A model generated the notes under the pieces. That model was not told where the DNA came from and did not search any database. It was given only the letters and a program-made list of their open reading frames with translations. 64,000 nucleotides of DNA from Progne subis subis (Eukaryota; Chordata; Aves; Passeriformes; Hirundinidae). The position numbers were made by a program, and so were the translations under genes. Numbering within the stretch: position 1 is the first letter of the stretch; every line of letters begins with the position of its first letter. The stretch is taken from assembly GCA_022316685.1 (NCBI GenBank), contig JAKJHU010000005.1, positions 14,238,707 through 14,302,706 on the forward strand, in the 5' to 3' direction. Of the stretch, positions 1-11,324 are shown piece after piece.

Positions 1-58
1 AACATTTTCCTCAAGTCCTTGCCACTCTTCCTCACCCTCTGCAAGAAAATACAACTGG

Positions 59-230
59 TTAGGGATTTTTTTGCTGGAGGATGGTGTTGATATCCTTGGC
101 ATTCACACCGTAATGCACCTTGTCCTGCGCTGACATACGCTGCACTTCTACACCACTGGTATGGAAAAGTCTAAAGTTCCAGTTGACACAACTCCTTGAT
201 CCCCAGCTCCCGCTAGTGAATAAACACCTT
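59..230 (-). pseudogene. coding-like remnant, family unknown
   Basis: On the minus strand one frame stays open from about 230 down to a TAA at 59-61, and the peptide over the last 100 bases looks protein-like (it includes RMSAQDKVHYGVNAKDI). The run of seven A on the minus strand at 66-72 sits just before the stop. Shifting frame by one base there lets an acidic, open reading continue to the window edge. The stretch also keeps several CpGs (two in TGCGCTGACATACGC on the plus strand), unlike its AT-rich surroundings. I do not recognise the protein. It could be an exon end, a processed pseudogene or chance, and the left edge is cut by the window. Confidence 0.15.
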
Positions 231-399
231 GTTTAAATACCAAGAGGCAGGAGGGTCCTGGCTGGCTCTAGCAAGTGTGATCCACACAGAGGTCATTGCT
301 TTCTCCGCTTCAGCCTGCAAGCCTGCCTGTAAAAATGGGTTACAAGCTGAAATAGCATTGAAAGAGTGGACACACTTCCAGTGCACTTTTCTCAGCAAG

Positions 400-2280
400 T
401 AAATGTGAACATGTGTGTTCCTTCTTGAGCTGTTTAATAAGGAAAAAAAAAAAAATCAATTAAATTACTGAAGTTAAGGAGAGAGCTTAACTACCAATAC
501 GTGTAAAATCTCTGAAGAGCTGGATGTCAACTTCTTCCATATTCATGTTTCATAGCAGAAGCATTGCAAGCTTTGGCTCTGCAGAAATGTGACTTTGTGG
601 TTAAGCTCTTCGGTTTCCTGATGCTTTCAGCATAAGAGGAAATGGATGTCAGGCATCTATACTTAGGATAACAATGTATTAAATGTAGGATATAGTGTTT
701 CTTGGCTTTAAATTAAGAACTCAAAATTATTCTCCATTTCACTGAAATCTGTCTGTTTATATCACAAAATGAATCTCCTGTTGTCTCTGAGGCCTCTTTC
801 TCCCCCATATTCCTAGAATCAGCACAGATAGCATTTTTTTTGCAGCTATGATGTGGAAGTTAAAGCCATTTAAATGCCACATTTTGACTAGTCAATAGTA
901 TTGAGCAATCTCCTACACAGAGCTGAGTCAGGAAAAAATAGTCCAGTTCTTTTTCTGTCACTATTAGGCTATTATTCCCAAATCATAGCAATCTCCAGCA
1001 CAAATTCAAACAGCAATTACTTCTGTGTTTTAGTAGTATGCAGTTGCCTTAGAGACCAGGCTGGTTTTTTGTTCATTTTAAAAGCAGTGAAATATTCACA
1101 AGTGTGGTTCAGCCTGTGCAAAGGAGTGAGATAAATCCCATTTCATAAATTGAATCTAAATTGAATGCTTCTGGTCTCCAAACAACACACACTTCATTTT
1201 GTGTATAAAGAATTCACCTTGAAATTTTGTTTTGTTTAGCATTTCATGCCTGTGTTAAGCACTCTTGGTCATAGTCTGCAAGGACCTGGCTCCAGGTTAA
1301 TGGAAAGCAGTGAGCCCTTGTAAAAATTATTTTTGTGATCATCTTGCATGCTCAAAAAGTAAAAGGGTGCCTCTTGATAATGTGATGACTATTCCCTTAG
1401 TGGTTTACACCTAATAAGATAGTGATGAGTGCTTGCTTGTTTTGTGTTGTGGGGGGGTTTTCCCATGTAAGGAGAAGCGAAACTGCTGTTTGGTCAAGAT
1501 AGTTCAATTTAATAACAAGGTGAAAAAAAGAAATGTACTTTCAAAGATTTTGAACATGGGACAAAGGTGAGATGGCTAATGTGAATGGAAAACCTCAATA
1601 CACTCAACCTGGGAATACTAGCTGAAATGGAAAAACCTAGAAGGGCGGAAACTGACACACAAAACCAAAACTCTCATGGATTTTTTTTTTTTTTTGTTTT
1701 TAAATAAATTAATCTATTATATATTCTCTTCCACCATGTGTCTACCATTCTTTCTTAGCAGTTAACATTATCCATATGCTAACTTTAAATCATTATCACC
1801 ACCATCTGTTTAGTGCATGCTTTCTATATCTCTAATTGCTGTGTTTAGACATACTCCTGTTTGTACGGTCATGTTATACAATACCACAAGTGTCTTGTTT
1901 ATATCTCTTTGTATTCCACCACTTGATGGACAACAGACATCCTGCTAGCAGGTCTATTACCTTGTTAGCCACATTCTCAAGATTGCCCATTTACAGTAGT
2001 CATCAAGCTTCCTGCTTTTTAAGTAAATCTGGAATGGTTTTGGCTCAGACATCCCAAAAGGATTCTCATTTTAAAAGTACTATTTTTCTATCGCTGTCAG
2101 AAATTCCTCTCTGGATGCATTTTAGGATGATGAATATGTTCTTCCCAGCAGTCCATATGGGAGGTCATAATCAGCCTGCAAATCATGTAATAAATTTTAC
2201 CTCGGTTTGAAGCACGAGTTCTTAATTAAAAACTCATACTGAGAACAATAAGTTGCCATTTAACTTCTGTTGGCCACTTA
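400..2280. other. noncoding, AT-rich
   Basis: I see no supportable gene here. The stretch holds a 15-base T run near 1681-1695 and short ORFs without splice sites or recognisable products. The 124-codon ORF at 1836-2210 has no family resemblance. Confidence 0.5.
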
Positions 2281-2289
2281 TTTTACCTA

Positions 2290-2480
2290 CACTGACATTT
2301 CTCTGTGTTGTTGCCTTCCAGTTGTATGTCAGATATTTCACTTTTACACTCCTTGCTTTTATGCAAAGACCACTAGATAATATTAACAATTGGTCCTGAG
2401 ACTGATCCTTGAGAAACCCCAGACAAGACTACTGCATTTGCTTTCCAAACAGGTTTCTTCTCTAGGGAATTGCTTCCTAA
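2290..2480 (-). mobile_element. decayed CR1/L3-like LINE fragment (RT region, antisense)
   Basis: The plus strand around 2385-2430 resembles the reverse complement of the reverse-transcriptase region of ancient CR1/L3 LINEs. The recognisable part is a 'ggtcctgagactgatcc' segment followed by an 'aaacccc' block. The rest is too diverged to bound precisely, and the ends are estimates. Known for the family: CR1 LINEs are the dominant retrotransposons of birds and reptiles, usually cut short at the 5' end. Inferred: an old, inactive copy. Confidence 0.35.
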
Positions 2481-2839
2481 GCACACAATTGCTCTCTAAT
2501 TCTCTTTTCCAGTGTAAAGACATGCATAAGAAAAAAATTAAATGCATGTAAAGAAAAGTTTCACATCCTTGGTCTTAAGTGCTGGGTAACTGACCCTGTG
2601 GGTTCTTTGATTAATGGCAGACTGCTGCAAAATGGGCCACTACAGGAATCCCAGTAGTGAATCCAGCCCTGAACTGTGTGTGACTAATAGGGAACTAAAA
2701 GAGATGGATTGCCCTACTAGTGGGTTATAAATAGTGGTAAGCAAGCTGATCCTGAAAACCTCAAGAGTGGGTCAGGGATCCTAAGCAAAAGAAGTAGCAA
2801 GCTGGAGAGGTGCAAACCCTAGAAGAAAGAACCCAGTAT

Positions 2840-3170
2840 CAAAATATTGCAAAAATTACCTCAACTGGAATATAGTTGCAGAAGGTTTCTTATGATCTTA
2901 AGAGAAATAGAGTGGCTGTTATATGAAGGGAAAACCTAGCATAAGGAAGGCTGAGAGGAAATCTAGTTGCTATCCATAAACCACAGGAGAGTGTATACCA
3001 GGGCTGGAAGAGAATCATTCAAAAAAAAAAATCAAGAGGATGGAACAGATTAAATATGTGTACAATGGTATTAAATAAGTTTAGGCAGACAGAAAGTTAG
3101 AGGAGGGTTTTTAACCCACAGTAAGAAATTCTGGACCAGCCTTTCAGCAAGGTTAAAGAAAAAGCATCAC
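2840..3170 (+). mobile_element. decayed CR1/L3-like LINE 3' portion
   Basis: Reading plus, the segment follows the layout of an L3/CR1 3' end: an 'aaggctgagaggaaat' block, a 'tggaacagatt' block, and a run resembling the 'aaattctggacc' region that precedes the LINE terminus. It is heavily mutated, with an inserted A run at 3020-3030. It lies in the opposite orientation to the LINE fragment just upstream, so the two are probably separate insertions. The boundaries are approximate. Confidence 0.45.
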
Positions 3171-3429
3171 GGAAGTCCAGTTTTCATGCTCATTCAGCTG
3201 ATGACAAAGGCTGGATGTATCTGCTGCAGCAGGGAAATGCACACGGTAATGCACTGTGTCCATCTAAGTCCTGTGTTCCTAAATGTTACAAAACATGAAC
3301 TGTCATTGAAAAGGAGGTTTAAATTGCTACTGCCTCATCCATGTCAGTAGCAGTATTATTAAGATATGGGAAGTCTTTGAAACTGGAGAGAAGAGAGATG
3401 CTTTTAAGAGGGACAGGTCTGTTATAAGG

Positions 3430-4600
3430 AGTATCACAAGTAACCAGCAGTGCATTTTCAGAAGAAATGGAACATTTGGGACTCAGTGTGTTGCTTTGTA
3501 TTCTTTAAGTAGAGTGTATCATCAGTGTCCTTGCCAATCCACAGCACAGCAATCTCACATTCTGGATCTTATAAGTTAAGAAAAAAGCTACAGGATAGAT
3601 GGGCATGCAAACAAATCTGAAGTACTGCCAGTTAAAGCATTAAACAAATGGACTGAGAGCTTTGCACTTAACAAAAGAACTGGGTTTCAGGCTGCTCCAA
3701 GAAACATCCATCTCTTCAGCTATGGAAAACACAACCCAGACAAGCTCAGGAGCACTTGGCCCTCACCATTCTACCCTTCATTGCCAATAAGTGACCCTAG
3801 TGAGCCTGCCCAAGCAGTTCAGCTACTTACACGGAATGCTCTGCTGCTCAAAGGCACGTCCTTCTCATGGGAAACATCCCTGAGGGTCCACTTCAGGGAA
3901 GGTTCGTGGGGCTAAATCTAAGGTCAGTGCTTTTCTGTTTTTCTAGCAGAGTGCCTCACTCTCTCAGCAAATAGACCTTGCTTTGGTCAAGAGCATGAAT
4001 CAAAAGACTTGGTCTTCAGTTGCCCCAGCCTATTCAAGGGGCTGTTGAAAATTCAGCTCGTTCACGTGGGGCAGCCCTAGCTTTAGACAAGGCCTTAAGA
4101 ATGTTTCATGTTACCTAACACAAATTCTCTTCACAGGAACTTAATCTTTAAACACAAGCCAGCCTGAAACATTTAAGTAGAACTGAGCTTGTCTGATAAA
4201 GTAAGATACATTAATAAAATAGCAGAAATTACACAGCAGGTATTCTTTATTATTAGGAAAAAAATCTCTTTTTACTTCCATGTTTCCTTTTCAGCTTCTA
4301 GCGCAGTCAGTGAAAATTTTAACACTGACAACAAGGTTAACATGTTTTGATCCTCAATTAAGGCTTTAACAAAGTAACAGATCCTTACTAACTCTTCTCC
4401 TTGCTACTCTTCTCACTGAGGCTGGGCTTTCCCGTGCTGAAGAAAAATTTCCCTGTGAATGATGAAATTATTTTAATATTTCTAGATATAAAAGACATTA
4501 CTGTTTTACAAAGAATTTGTTTTGAATCACACACCATTAAGGGAAAGATAATTATTTGTTACTAAAAGCAAAATAGCAAGAAAATTTAATATTGGATGAC
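3430..4600. other. noncoding; lower part may be 3'UTR of the minus-strand gene
   Basis: No gene of its own is visible. If the minus-strand membrane-protein exons at 5.8-6.4 kb are real, their transcript would end at one of two AATAAA signals read on the minus strand. One is at 4644-4649 and the other is at 4247-4252. Either choice gives a 3'UTR of roughly 1.2 to 1.6 kb. Confidence 0.3.
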
Positions 4601-4604
4601 ATAG

Positions 4605-4638
4605 TATATATATATACAGAGAGAGAGAGAGAGAGAGA
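4605..4638 (+). repeat. compound microsatellite (TA)n(GA)n
   Basis: About five TA units (4605-4615) are followed by ten and a half GA units (4618-4638). This is a simple sequence repeat, likely polymorphic in length. Confidence 0.95.
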
Positions 4639-5315
4639 AAGATTTTATTTAAAAGCAAATAAAACTTAGCAACAGTACCAACACATCTACCTGTCTAAAT
4701 TTTTTTGCAAGCAATTTTAAACTAGTACAGTTTTGAATTCAGCAACTGAATAACAGGGAAAGCAATTAACACATTAAAGACTAAAATTTTATGTATTGAG
4801 CTGTGGCAGTGAGGCTTCTTGATAAGAGCTAATAGGTTTATGTAGAGGATCTAAATTTTTTAACTGATAGAAACAGCTATAGTCCAAGATGATGATTCAT
4901 AGCTCATCATTTGAACTACCCACAGGAATTCTAATTTGCAGCAGTTTAACTGAAGTAGTAAGCCATTAACAACAAATTATGGGATAATTTTATACAGAAT
5001 CTGTTTTGCATTGAACAAAGGAGGATACAACATAGTGAACTGATTTGTAAAGAAATCTTGTATGTTTGGAAAATAGTCAGTGGGTTTAAACCCTTCCTGG
5101 TATCAACTATTTTCAGAAACTGATAAACAACACTAACCCAAACTACACTGAACACTGAGAAAAGAGCTATAATGGTTCTTAGAAATAGGTCTATGTGCAA
5201 AAGAACACTAAGTTTTAAGATTCATAGAAGCAGACTGAGGGAAAATATCATTATGGGGAAAAAACAACCCAGACAGACCCCTCAAAAAGCCTTTGAGACC
5301 ATTTTGAGGGAGGAG

Positions 5316-5335
5316 AAAAAAAAAAAAAAAAAAAA
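5316..5335 (+). repeat. poly(A) tract, 20 bases
   Basis: An uninterrupted run of 20 A. It inflates a short lysine-rich ORF across 5172-5366, which is therefore an artefact. Confidence 0.95.
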
Positions 5336-5811
5336 GAGCTGCATTAACTACAACTTTAAAAAATAGGCAGGAACAGAACTCTGTAGATTTTCATGTCACA
5401 AAGAAATAAAGTGAGTTTATGGAGGATAGTTAAGAAGTAAGAGGAAGGAAGGGTACATTTTATGCTTAGACTTTTGTGCAAGCTGTGAATCAGAAAAAGC
5501 TAATAAAAATAAAGGGCATTTTGTACAGGTTCAAATATGCAGCTGAGTGTCCAAATTATCACCACCACCATATTTTGTTCTTAAATATTTGATCAACACA
5601 GCTCCCAACAAATCTGTCATTGACATTCTCAGAAGCCACAAATGGAGGACTTTTGTAAAAACAGTAATAAACTCATTTCCAACTTTTTAGCTGTGCTGAG
5701 ACCAAATACATAGCACTGAGTTTTAAAGTGGAATGACTTGCAGAAAGAAGCACTCTGCTCAGGTATTCCCTTTGCTCACACTAATAAGGCCTGGGAATAG
5801 ACTTGGGGAAT

Positions 5812-5873
5812 TCAGCAGGATCTCCTCTCTTTCTTTACACTGTCTATAGAATCGCTTATAGGTCTGAGATCTA
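5812..5873 (-). CDS. terminal coding exon (cytoplasmic tail) of unidentified membrane protein
   Basis: A strong minus-strand acceptor precedes this exon: a pyrimidine-rich run ending in TGTACAG, read from 5890 down to 5874. The first two exon bases complete the single base left over from the upstream exon at 6185-6425, giving valine. They are followed by DLRPISDSIDSVKKERRSC and a TGA at 5812-5814. The joined cytoplasmic tail would be about 57 residues, polar and charged, ending in cysteine. The phase match to the upstream exon was not assumed in advance, which is the main support. No known protein is recognised. An alternative is readthrough of the upstream donor or a different last exon. Downstream minus-strand sequence to about 4.25-4.65 kb would be 3'UTR. 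Confidence 0.4.
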
Positions 5874-5922
5874 CTGTACAGAGGGACAGACAGGAGTCTC
5901 TGAGAATATATTTTATATATAC

Positions 5923-5964
5923 TTTTTTTGGTTTTGTTTTTGGTTTTTGTTGTTGTTGTTGTTT
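5923..5964 (+). repeat. G/T-only tract with (GTT)n
   Basis: Forty-two bases made only of T and G, ending in about five TTG/GTT units. It is the opposite-strand equivalent of the C/A-only tracts further right. Confidence 0.9.
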
Positions 5965-6184
5965 CTCTGCTCTGCGGGCTCTGGAAGGAATAGAGATTTA
6001 CACCAATAGTGACATGACATGAGGACTGCCTCCTTCCTAGGAGCTGACAAGCTCAGGGTGTAGCAGTAGTGTTGCACTGAGCATTGCTGTCACTGCAGAG
6101 AAGTCCGGAAGATTACACCTCCTTTATTCGTATCAGCCAATAAAATTCAAACCATGAAAGTGTTTGGGATAAGATTTTTCTTAC

Positions 6185-6425
6185 CTTCTTCTTCTAAGGG
6201 ATGGTCAGTGCCATCTTTTAAATCTTCATCCACCCATGGACGAGATGGATGCTTGCTTTTAGTGTCATGTTTTTCCTTCTCTCCATTCGTCTTCTTCATT
6301 ATTACTCCAATCAAAACACATATAATGGCTATAAATACTGGTGTGAGGGAAGAAAAGAGTGCCATGAATATGGTAATGTGGAGCCTTTCTTCCAAGTTCA
6401 GTAGTTTCTCATGAAAAAGGAGAGG
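6185..6425 (-). CDS. transmembrane exon of unidentified membrane protein
   Basis: A 241-bp open exon is flanked by a convincing acceptor (pyrimidine-rich run ending CTTCAG, just right of 6425) and a near-consensus donor (AAG|GTAAGA at 6180-6184). It encodes 80 codons plus one base. Residues 1-16 are polar (contain HEKLLNLEER). Residues 17-43 are one hydrophobic helix (core VFIAIICVLIGVIM), followed by KK as a stop-transfer signal. Residues 46-80 form a very polar tail (contains WVDEDLKDGTDHPLEEE). This is the layout of a single-pass type I receptor or adhesion-type protein. The reading starts in phase 0, which argues against a typical immunoglobulin-type phase 1 exon. The acidic tail loosely recalls B7-family tails, but I cannot assign it. 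No ectodomain exon was identified with confidence upstream (higher coordinates). Confidence 0.5.
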
Positions 6426-6429
6426 CTGA

Positions 6430-9400
6430 AGACGGAAGAGCAGCAAAGCAGTAAGCAAAAAGGGGTGGACTCAAGGTTCAGTCCTCCACCCTATCTTGGT
6501 TTTACTTTTCAGACACCGCCCCCACAATCTCATCTGTGATGGGCTCCTGATGTTAATAAATAGCTCCTGCAGTTAAAAAAACTCCAGACCCAGGTTTATA
6601 TAATTTCTGAGAAGAAACATCTCATAAACAGCAAGCAGAGGCGCTGACAATGCACCTAAATGTTGATCAGTGCAAAATAAATTAAAAAACCCCAAGGTCT
6701 TTTCTAACTCCAGACTAAAGCAAAATATTTCTCCCCTCTTTATTGTTATGGTCGTGCCAGTAACCTTCCTTGTAACAGTGATTATGAGAAGAGCCAAGTG
6801 GGAATATTATTTTTAAAAACTAATGGCACCTCTTCAAAGTTTAACTCATAAAATCAGCATTTTACATGTATCCCAGGAATTCAGAATATCACCAATTGCA
6901 AATCAGTTTGCAGCACCACCCTCAGCTATGTCAACAGGTCAATAGAACAGAGAAGTAAAGAGGCAGCATTGCCTCTGTATAAAGCGTGAGTGAGACAATT
7001 CACAGAGCCCTGTCTTCATCCTGATTATTCTGGGGGAACTGACAAGAAGAATTCAAAGAATCAAAGGAGAAAATATGTGAGGGCTGCAGTGCATTTAAAA
7101 GCCATGTTTCAGCATTTTATCAAAGATTAAAAGCTGGTAGCATCCTAGTATAATCCAATCATGGTCAATGTCTGAATGCTTCACCCATTTTTACCCCAGC
7201 CAGCAGCTTGGGATCTGAACCAACACAGCAACACTGATTTGCTGTCTTTATCTGGGGCTGTTGAGACATACTGGATAATGAAATGTCAGATGGCAGTGGG
7301 TGCTGAGGGCTGTGCTGGAGACCAGGGTGCAGGACTGCTCTCTGCATGCAGTCACCAGTGTCCATCAGCTCTTCTCAGCACCTGCTAAGCAGCATCCTTG
7401 CCAAGCCTTATCTCATGCCATACAGGGCCATTTCTGATGCCGTGGCATCCATGGCAAGATAATCTGCACTTTGAATAAGCTCCCCCAAGAAAAGTGGGAG
7501 CTGTTGTGAGTGTAGTTGTACCAGGAGATGGTGAGCCCCAGGGCACATCAGTGCTGAATCTGGCACCTGCAGGGGGTCATTGCAGTCCCTTTCCTCAGGA
7601 CACAAAGGGGAGAGAGAATCTGGGGTATGCATAGGTTCCATCCTAACAGGTTCTCAGTCATACCCTACCACTCATGCCTCTCACCCCACCAGTTTTGCAG
7701 CACTGGTCCTTTTGGACACAGTCACTCTAAGGGCTCCCTACCTTCCAGTGCTCTGGCAGATGCTGCCAGCTGCCTTGAGGATTGGTCTGTGTGTTGGGAA
7801 ACACAGATTAATGACCAGGTTTGCTGCAGAAGAAGAGGAATGTGTGACCACACTGGTTGGTCACACATAAAGAAAGTCTGGCTCGTGGTCCAGACATGTA
7901 TCCTCTTTTCATACAACCTCCTTGTGCTAAAAGGGCAAGGTCAAGCAAATTGCTCAGCTGTGCACTTAGTGTCCAGACATTCTTAAGAGGCAAAATGAAA
8001 TTGCCTCAAAGCTTGTACCCGGGCTGGGCTTTCTCAGGTGCCCAGCTCAGATACAGAATAAATACTGCTGTTCCACTGCATCCTACTCCAACACACAGGC
8101 CGCCAGTTCCTAGAGGTACCAGTCCTTATAGGCAGTATTTGGGATCTGTATAAGAAAGGTGGCCCCAGAACTGCCAAAGGCCTTCTCAAATTCATCAGAG
8201 ATGTAATAAAGAGGACATGCAAAAGTTATCCTTAGGTTCCTAATGTAATCTAATCTAATCTAATCTAATCTAATCCATTAAAGTTGTTAATAAACTTCCA
8301 TCTACCTCAGGTTAAGAGGAAAATTTACTTGAATATCTAAGCCATGAATCTCCTCTTTCCTACTCTCCAGCCAATTTGTGACCTGGGACATGTGCTTGGG
8401 TCATTGATTTGGGCTGCACATATAAAAAGCCCCAAAACAAGTACACTCTGTAGGAACCAAAACAATTATCATATGGGGAAAAAGAAAACATGTAAATTTA
8501 TCCTCTCTCTCCTTGATTTAGAGTAGATATTTAAACTCATTTGTCCCACCTGCTGGCTGTCCAGTCATGGGGAGAGGTACTTTACCTAATCCCAATTAGA
8601 AACATTAAATTAATTCATGAGACTAGACAATGAACCTGCAATTTCATCAGACATGTTTTCAACAGCCTACTCTGTGGCAAGAGAAGAAAACAGAATGTGG
8701 TCTGAATGGCACTGACTGTTTCTCCCACAGGGAATATATTAACCTTGATTATTCATGTACACATAAATTGGGATCTGAATGCTGTGCAGCTGAGAATCCA
8801 TGCTATGAAGAGACAGGTCTGTGCTGAACAAGAGGAACAATATAGAAAGGTGAATGATGTTTAAAAAAACTACCTCTACTTGCAATGCTGGAAACTTTGT
8901 AATAGTTCACTGTTCCAGAATAACTTCCTTAGAGGTGATATTAATTTTTATTTTGTAGAACAGAGAAAGAAAGAAAGTTAAAAAGTCCCTTTGGTATTAA
9001 CTTGAGCAAAATCTATTTGGTGTTACATATTGAAAGTTGTTAGGTTGAACTTCAACCCCACAGAAACCCCAGCCTCCCTTGTTTAATTAAAACCTAAATC
9101 AGTTTAAATAAATCTATATTGTAGACATTTAAAACAGAAACATGGTGATGTCTTGAGGAACTGTGGGAAAGGGTGAGTGGAAGCAGTTAATTTTTGTACA
9201 GTAGATTTCAATCAGTTTTTCTGTTAGATTTTTTTTTCCAATCCAATCTTTATAGAAATGTAATTAATATTATCATGACAAATTTGAGAAAATTTATTAC
9301 AATAATTTCTTCTGTTCTACAGTAAACGCTAAAGACTAGCAGTTGAATTTCTGGGGTTTTTTGGAGCCTCAAAAAGTCAGGATAAACTTTATGAATAACC

Positions 9401-10290
9401 CTACTCCTAGAATTTAATGGAGCTTTTCTGACAAACATGGAAAGAATTTAGAAAATGTTGACAGAAATACAACAATTGAGAACATCAATTACTGCATGAA
9501 AACCATCTAAGCACTCCTAAAAGGTATAGACCATCATACTAAAACCTTCTGGTCCCAAAATACTTTCTTAAATATTTCCCATTAAAGTTTGAGGATAGCT
9601 GTTGTTCTTCAGACAGGAAAGAAAAAGTACTCTAGTGTTAAATATAGCCCTTTATTGTTTTTCTTCAAAGTGTGATGATAAAAACATGTGATGAGCAAAA
9701 GCCAGCAGTGGACAGACCAATGGTGGGACAGTCACAGAACGATCACTCTTGGGGACAAAACTGTCCTGTGGTGGGCACATGAACCATTGTAGGCTGCAAG
9801 GACACTTGAAGCCAACAAATGACACATGCTCATGACACATTTTTACTTTGAGAAGTCTCTATTGGAGAACTCTTTAGAGGACTCCTTATTGGGTGCTACA
9901 GAAAATTAGTAAGATCTAAACATTCAAAAAGGGATCAAACACAACTATTCAGAATTGATTAACTATCAAGGGCAAAGTATGGTAGGTAAAACACCTAATT
10001 TAGGAAGTCTTTGAGGCTGAGGAAGACATATGGAAGGAGGCACCATTTAATGCAGTCTTTAGCCTTCTTGTTTTTCCTAATCATCTAACTTTGGCCATAT
10101 ACACAGGCTATAGCACTTGTCCTCACATGGCTAGGATTTGGTACGAAAAGTTGTTGTGGCGTAGGGATGGAATTAACGAATTTAGTGCTCCCTCTAAAGT
10201 GAAAAGCACAACCCACTCCCCTCCTCCGCCTCCCTCCAGACAAAGGGCAGATATCTGTAGTTAAGAAAAATTTACTGGAAACAGCAATGA
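6430..10290. other. noncoding region
   Basis: This would be intron or upstream flank of the minus-strand membrane-protein gene. ORFs of 60-119 codons cluster at 7.2-8.2 kb because the sequence there is less AT-rich, but they overlap on both strands and lack splice sites or recognisable motifs. One pentanucleotide repeat lies at 8246-8275. Confidence 0.45.
8246..8275 (+). repeat. (TAATC)6 pentanucleotide repeat
   Basis: Six perfect copies of TAATC in tandem. Short pentamer arrays like this often sit at the 3' terminus of avian LINEs, but no LINE body is recognisable beside it. Confidence 0.95.
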
Positions 10291-10294
10291 AATA

Positions 10295-10730
10295 AGAAAA
10301 CCGAGTTTCCTTCTTGCCTGTTGGTGGGAATACAGTTAGTATTTTGCTGGTTTTTGACCATGTCCATGAAAATGTGACCATTTTCATCTTGCCATTTTAC
10401 TCCAATTTCCCAGGCATGTCCTTTAATCTTACTTTGTTTTATGGCAGAACTGGCCTTCAGGATGATCTGGGTTATCTTCTCTCCTTTCTCAAAAACTTCC
10501 TCTGCCATGTTGCCCCACACAACGATGTTGTCAAGGAACTGCAAGTGTTCTGGAGCCTCATCCTTTTCCAGTGCACCCTGGATCAGTCCGTGGCAGATGG
10601 AGGGACTGTGCTTCCACCCCTGGGGCAATTGTTTCCAGGCGTACGGCATGCCCCTCCAGGTGAAAACAAACTGAGGTCTGCATTCTGCTGACAGAGGAGT
10701 GGAGAAAAACACATTGGAAACATCAACACA
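10295..10730 (-). pseudogene. ERVL-type endogenous retrovirus pol fragment (reverse transcriptase), inactive
   Basis: The minus-strand ORF at 10272-10880 contains a stretch (its residues about 51-195) recognisable as the reverse-transcriptase core of an avian ERVL-type retrovirus. It keeps the LPQGW substrate-binding motif (residues 85-89) and an ICHGLI segment after it. The catalytic box, which in active enzymes has two adjacent aspartates, reads LDN here, so the second metal-binding aspartate is lost. The first 50 residues and the last few do not match the family. No gag, protease, integrase, env or LTR could be recognised nearby. The element is therefore a short internal remnant, cut at both ends and catalytically dead, although its frame has by chance stayed open. 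Confidence 0.8.
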
Positions 10731-11298
10731 GCCACATCCTCCTCCTTGGAAATGAGAATCCCCTACTTCTGTATCCCCCGATGAAGTGCATGGTAGAAAG
10801 TAACAACCTAGACGCACCCACATAGCTCCAGGCTCTGCCACATCATGGCTACTGCTAAGAATTGACCTGTCCTTGGTCAAAACCAGGACAGAAGTCTTAC
10901 TCTAGTGAAAAGCAGATCTGTGTTAAAGACAACAACAGTAGAGATAGAAGAATGCTCACAGTGAATGTACAGAAATGAAGAGTGAGGTGAAGGATGTCCT
11001 TGCACTAAATACAGCACGAGTCCGTGAGAGAAAACATGGTTTTGGGTTGGTCTGGCTACAATTCCCATTGTAAGTGTCCTTTGTTGAACATTATCAATTA
11101 CACACCTACAAGGAACACGAAGCCTCTGTTTGGACCCTCAAGTGATATAACAATAAGTGGAGATGAAAGAATCCAAAAAATTCTCTGTTTGTAGTTAGAA
11201 GCAAGAAAAAGTCGTCACTGGGTATTGTCTAGAGACACAATAAAATACTACATTTGCTTCAGAATTGAGTTTCACACTGAAGCTTTTTTAACAGTGTT

Positions 11299-11324
11299 AA
11301 AAAAAAAAAAAAAAAAAAAAAAAA
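11299..11324 (+). repeat. poly(A) tract, 26 bases
   Basis: Uninterrupted run of 26 A. No retrocopy body was recognised to its left. Confidence 0.95.

Noticed and set aside
5172..5366. 64-codon plus-strand ORF with a polylysine end
   Set aside because: The lysines come from the 20-base A run.
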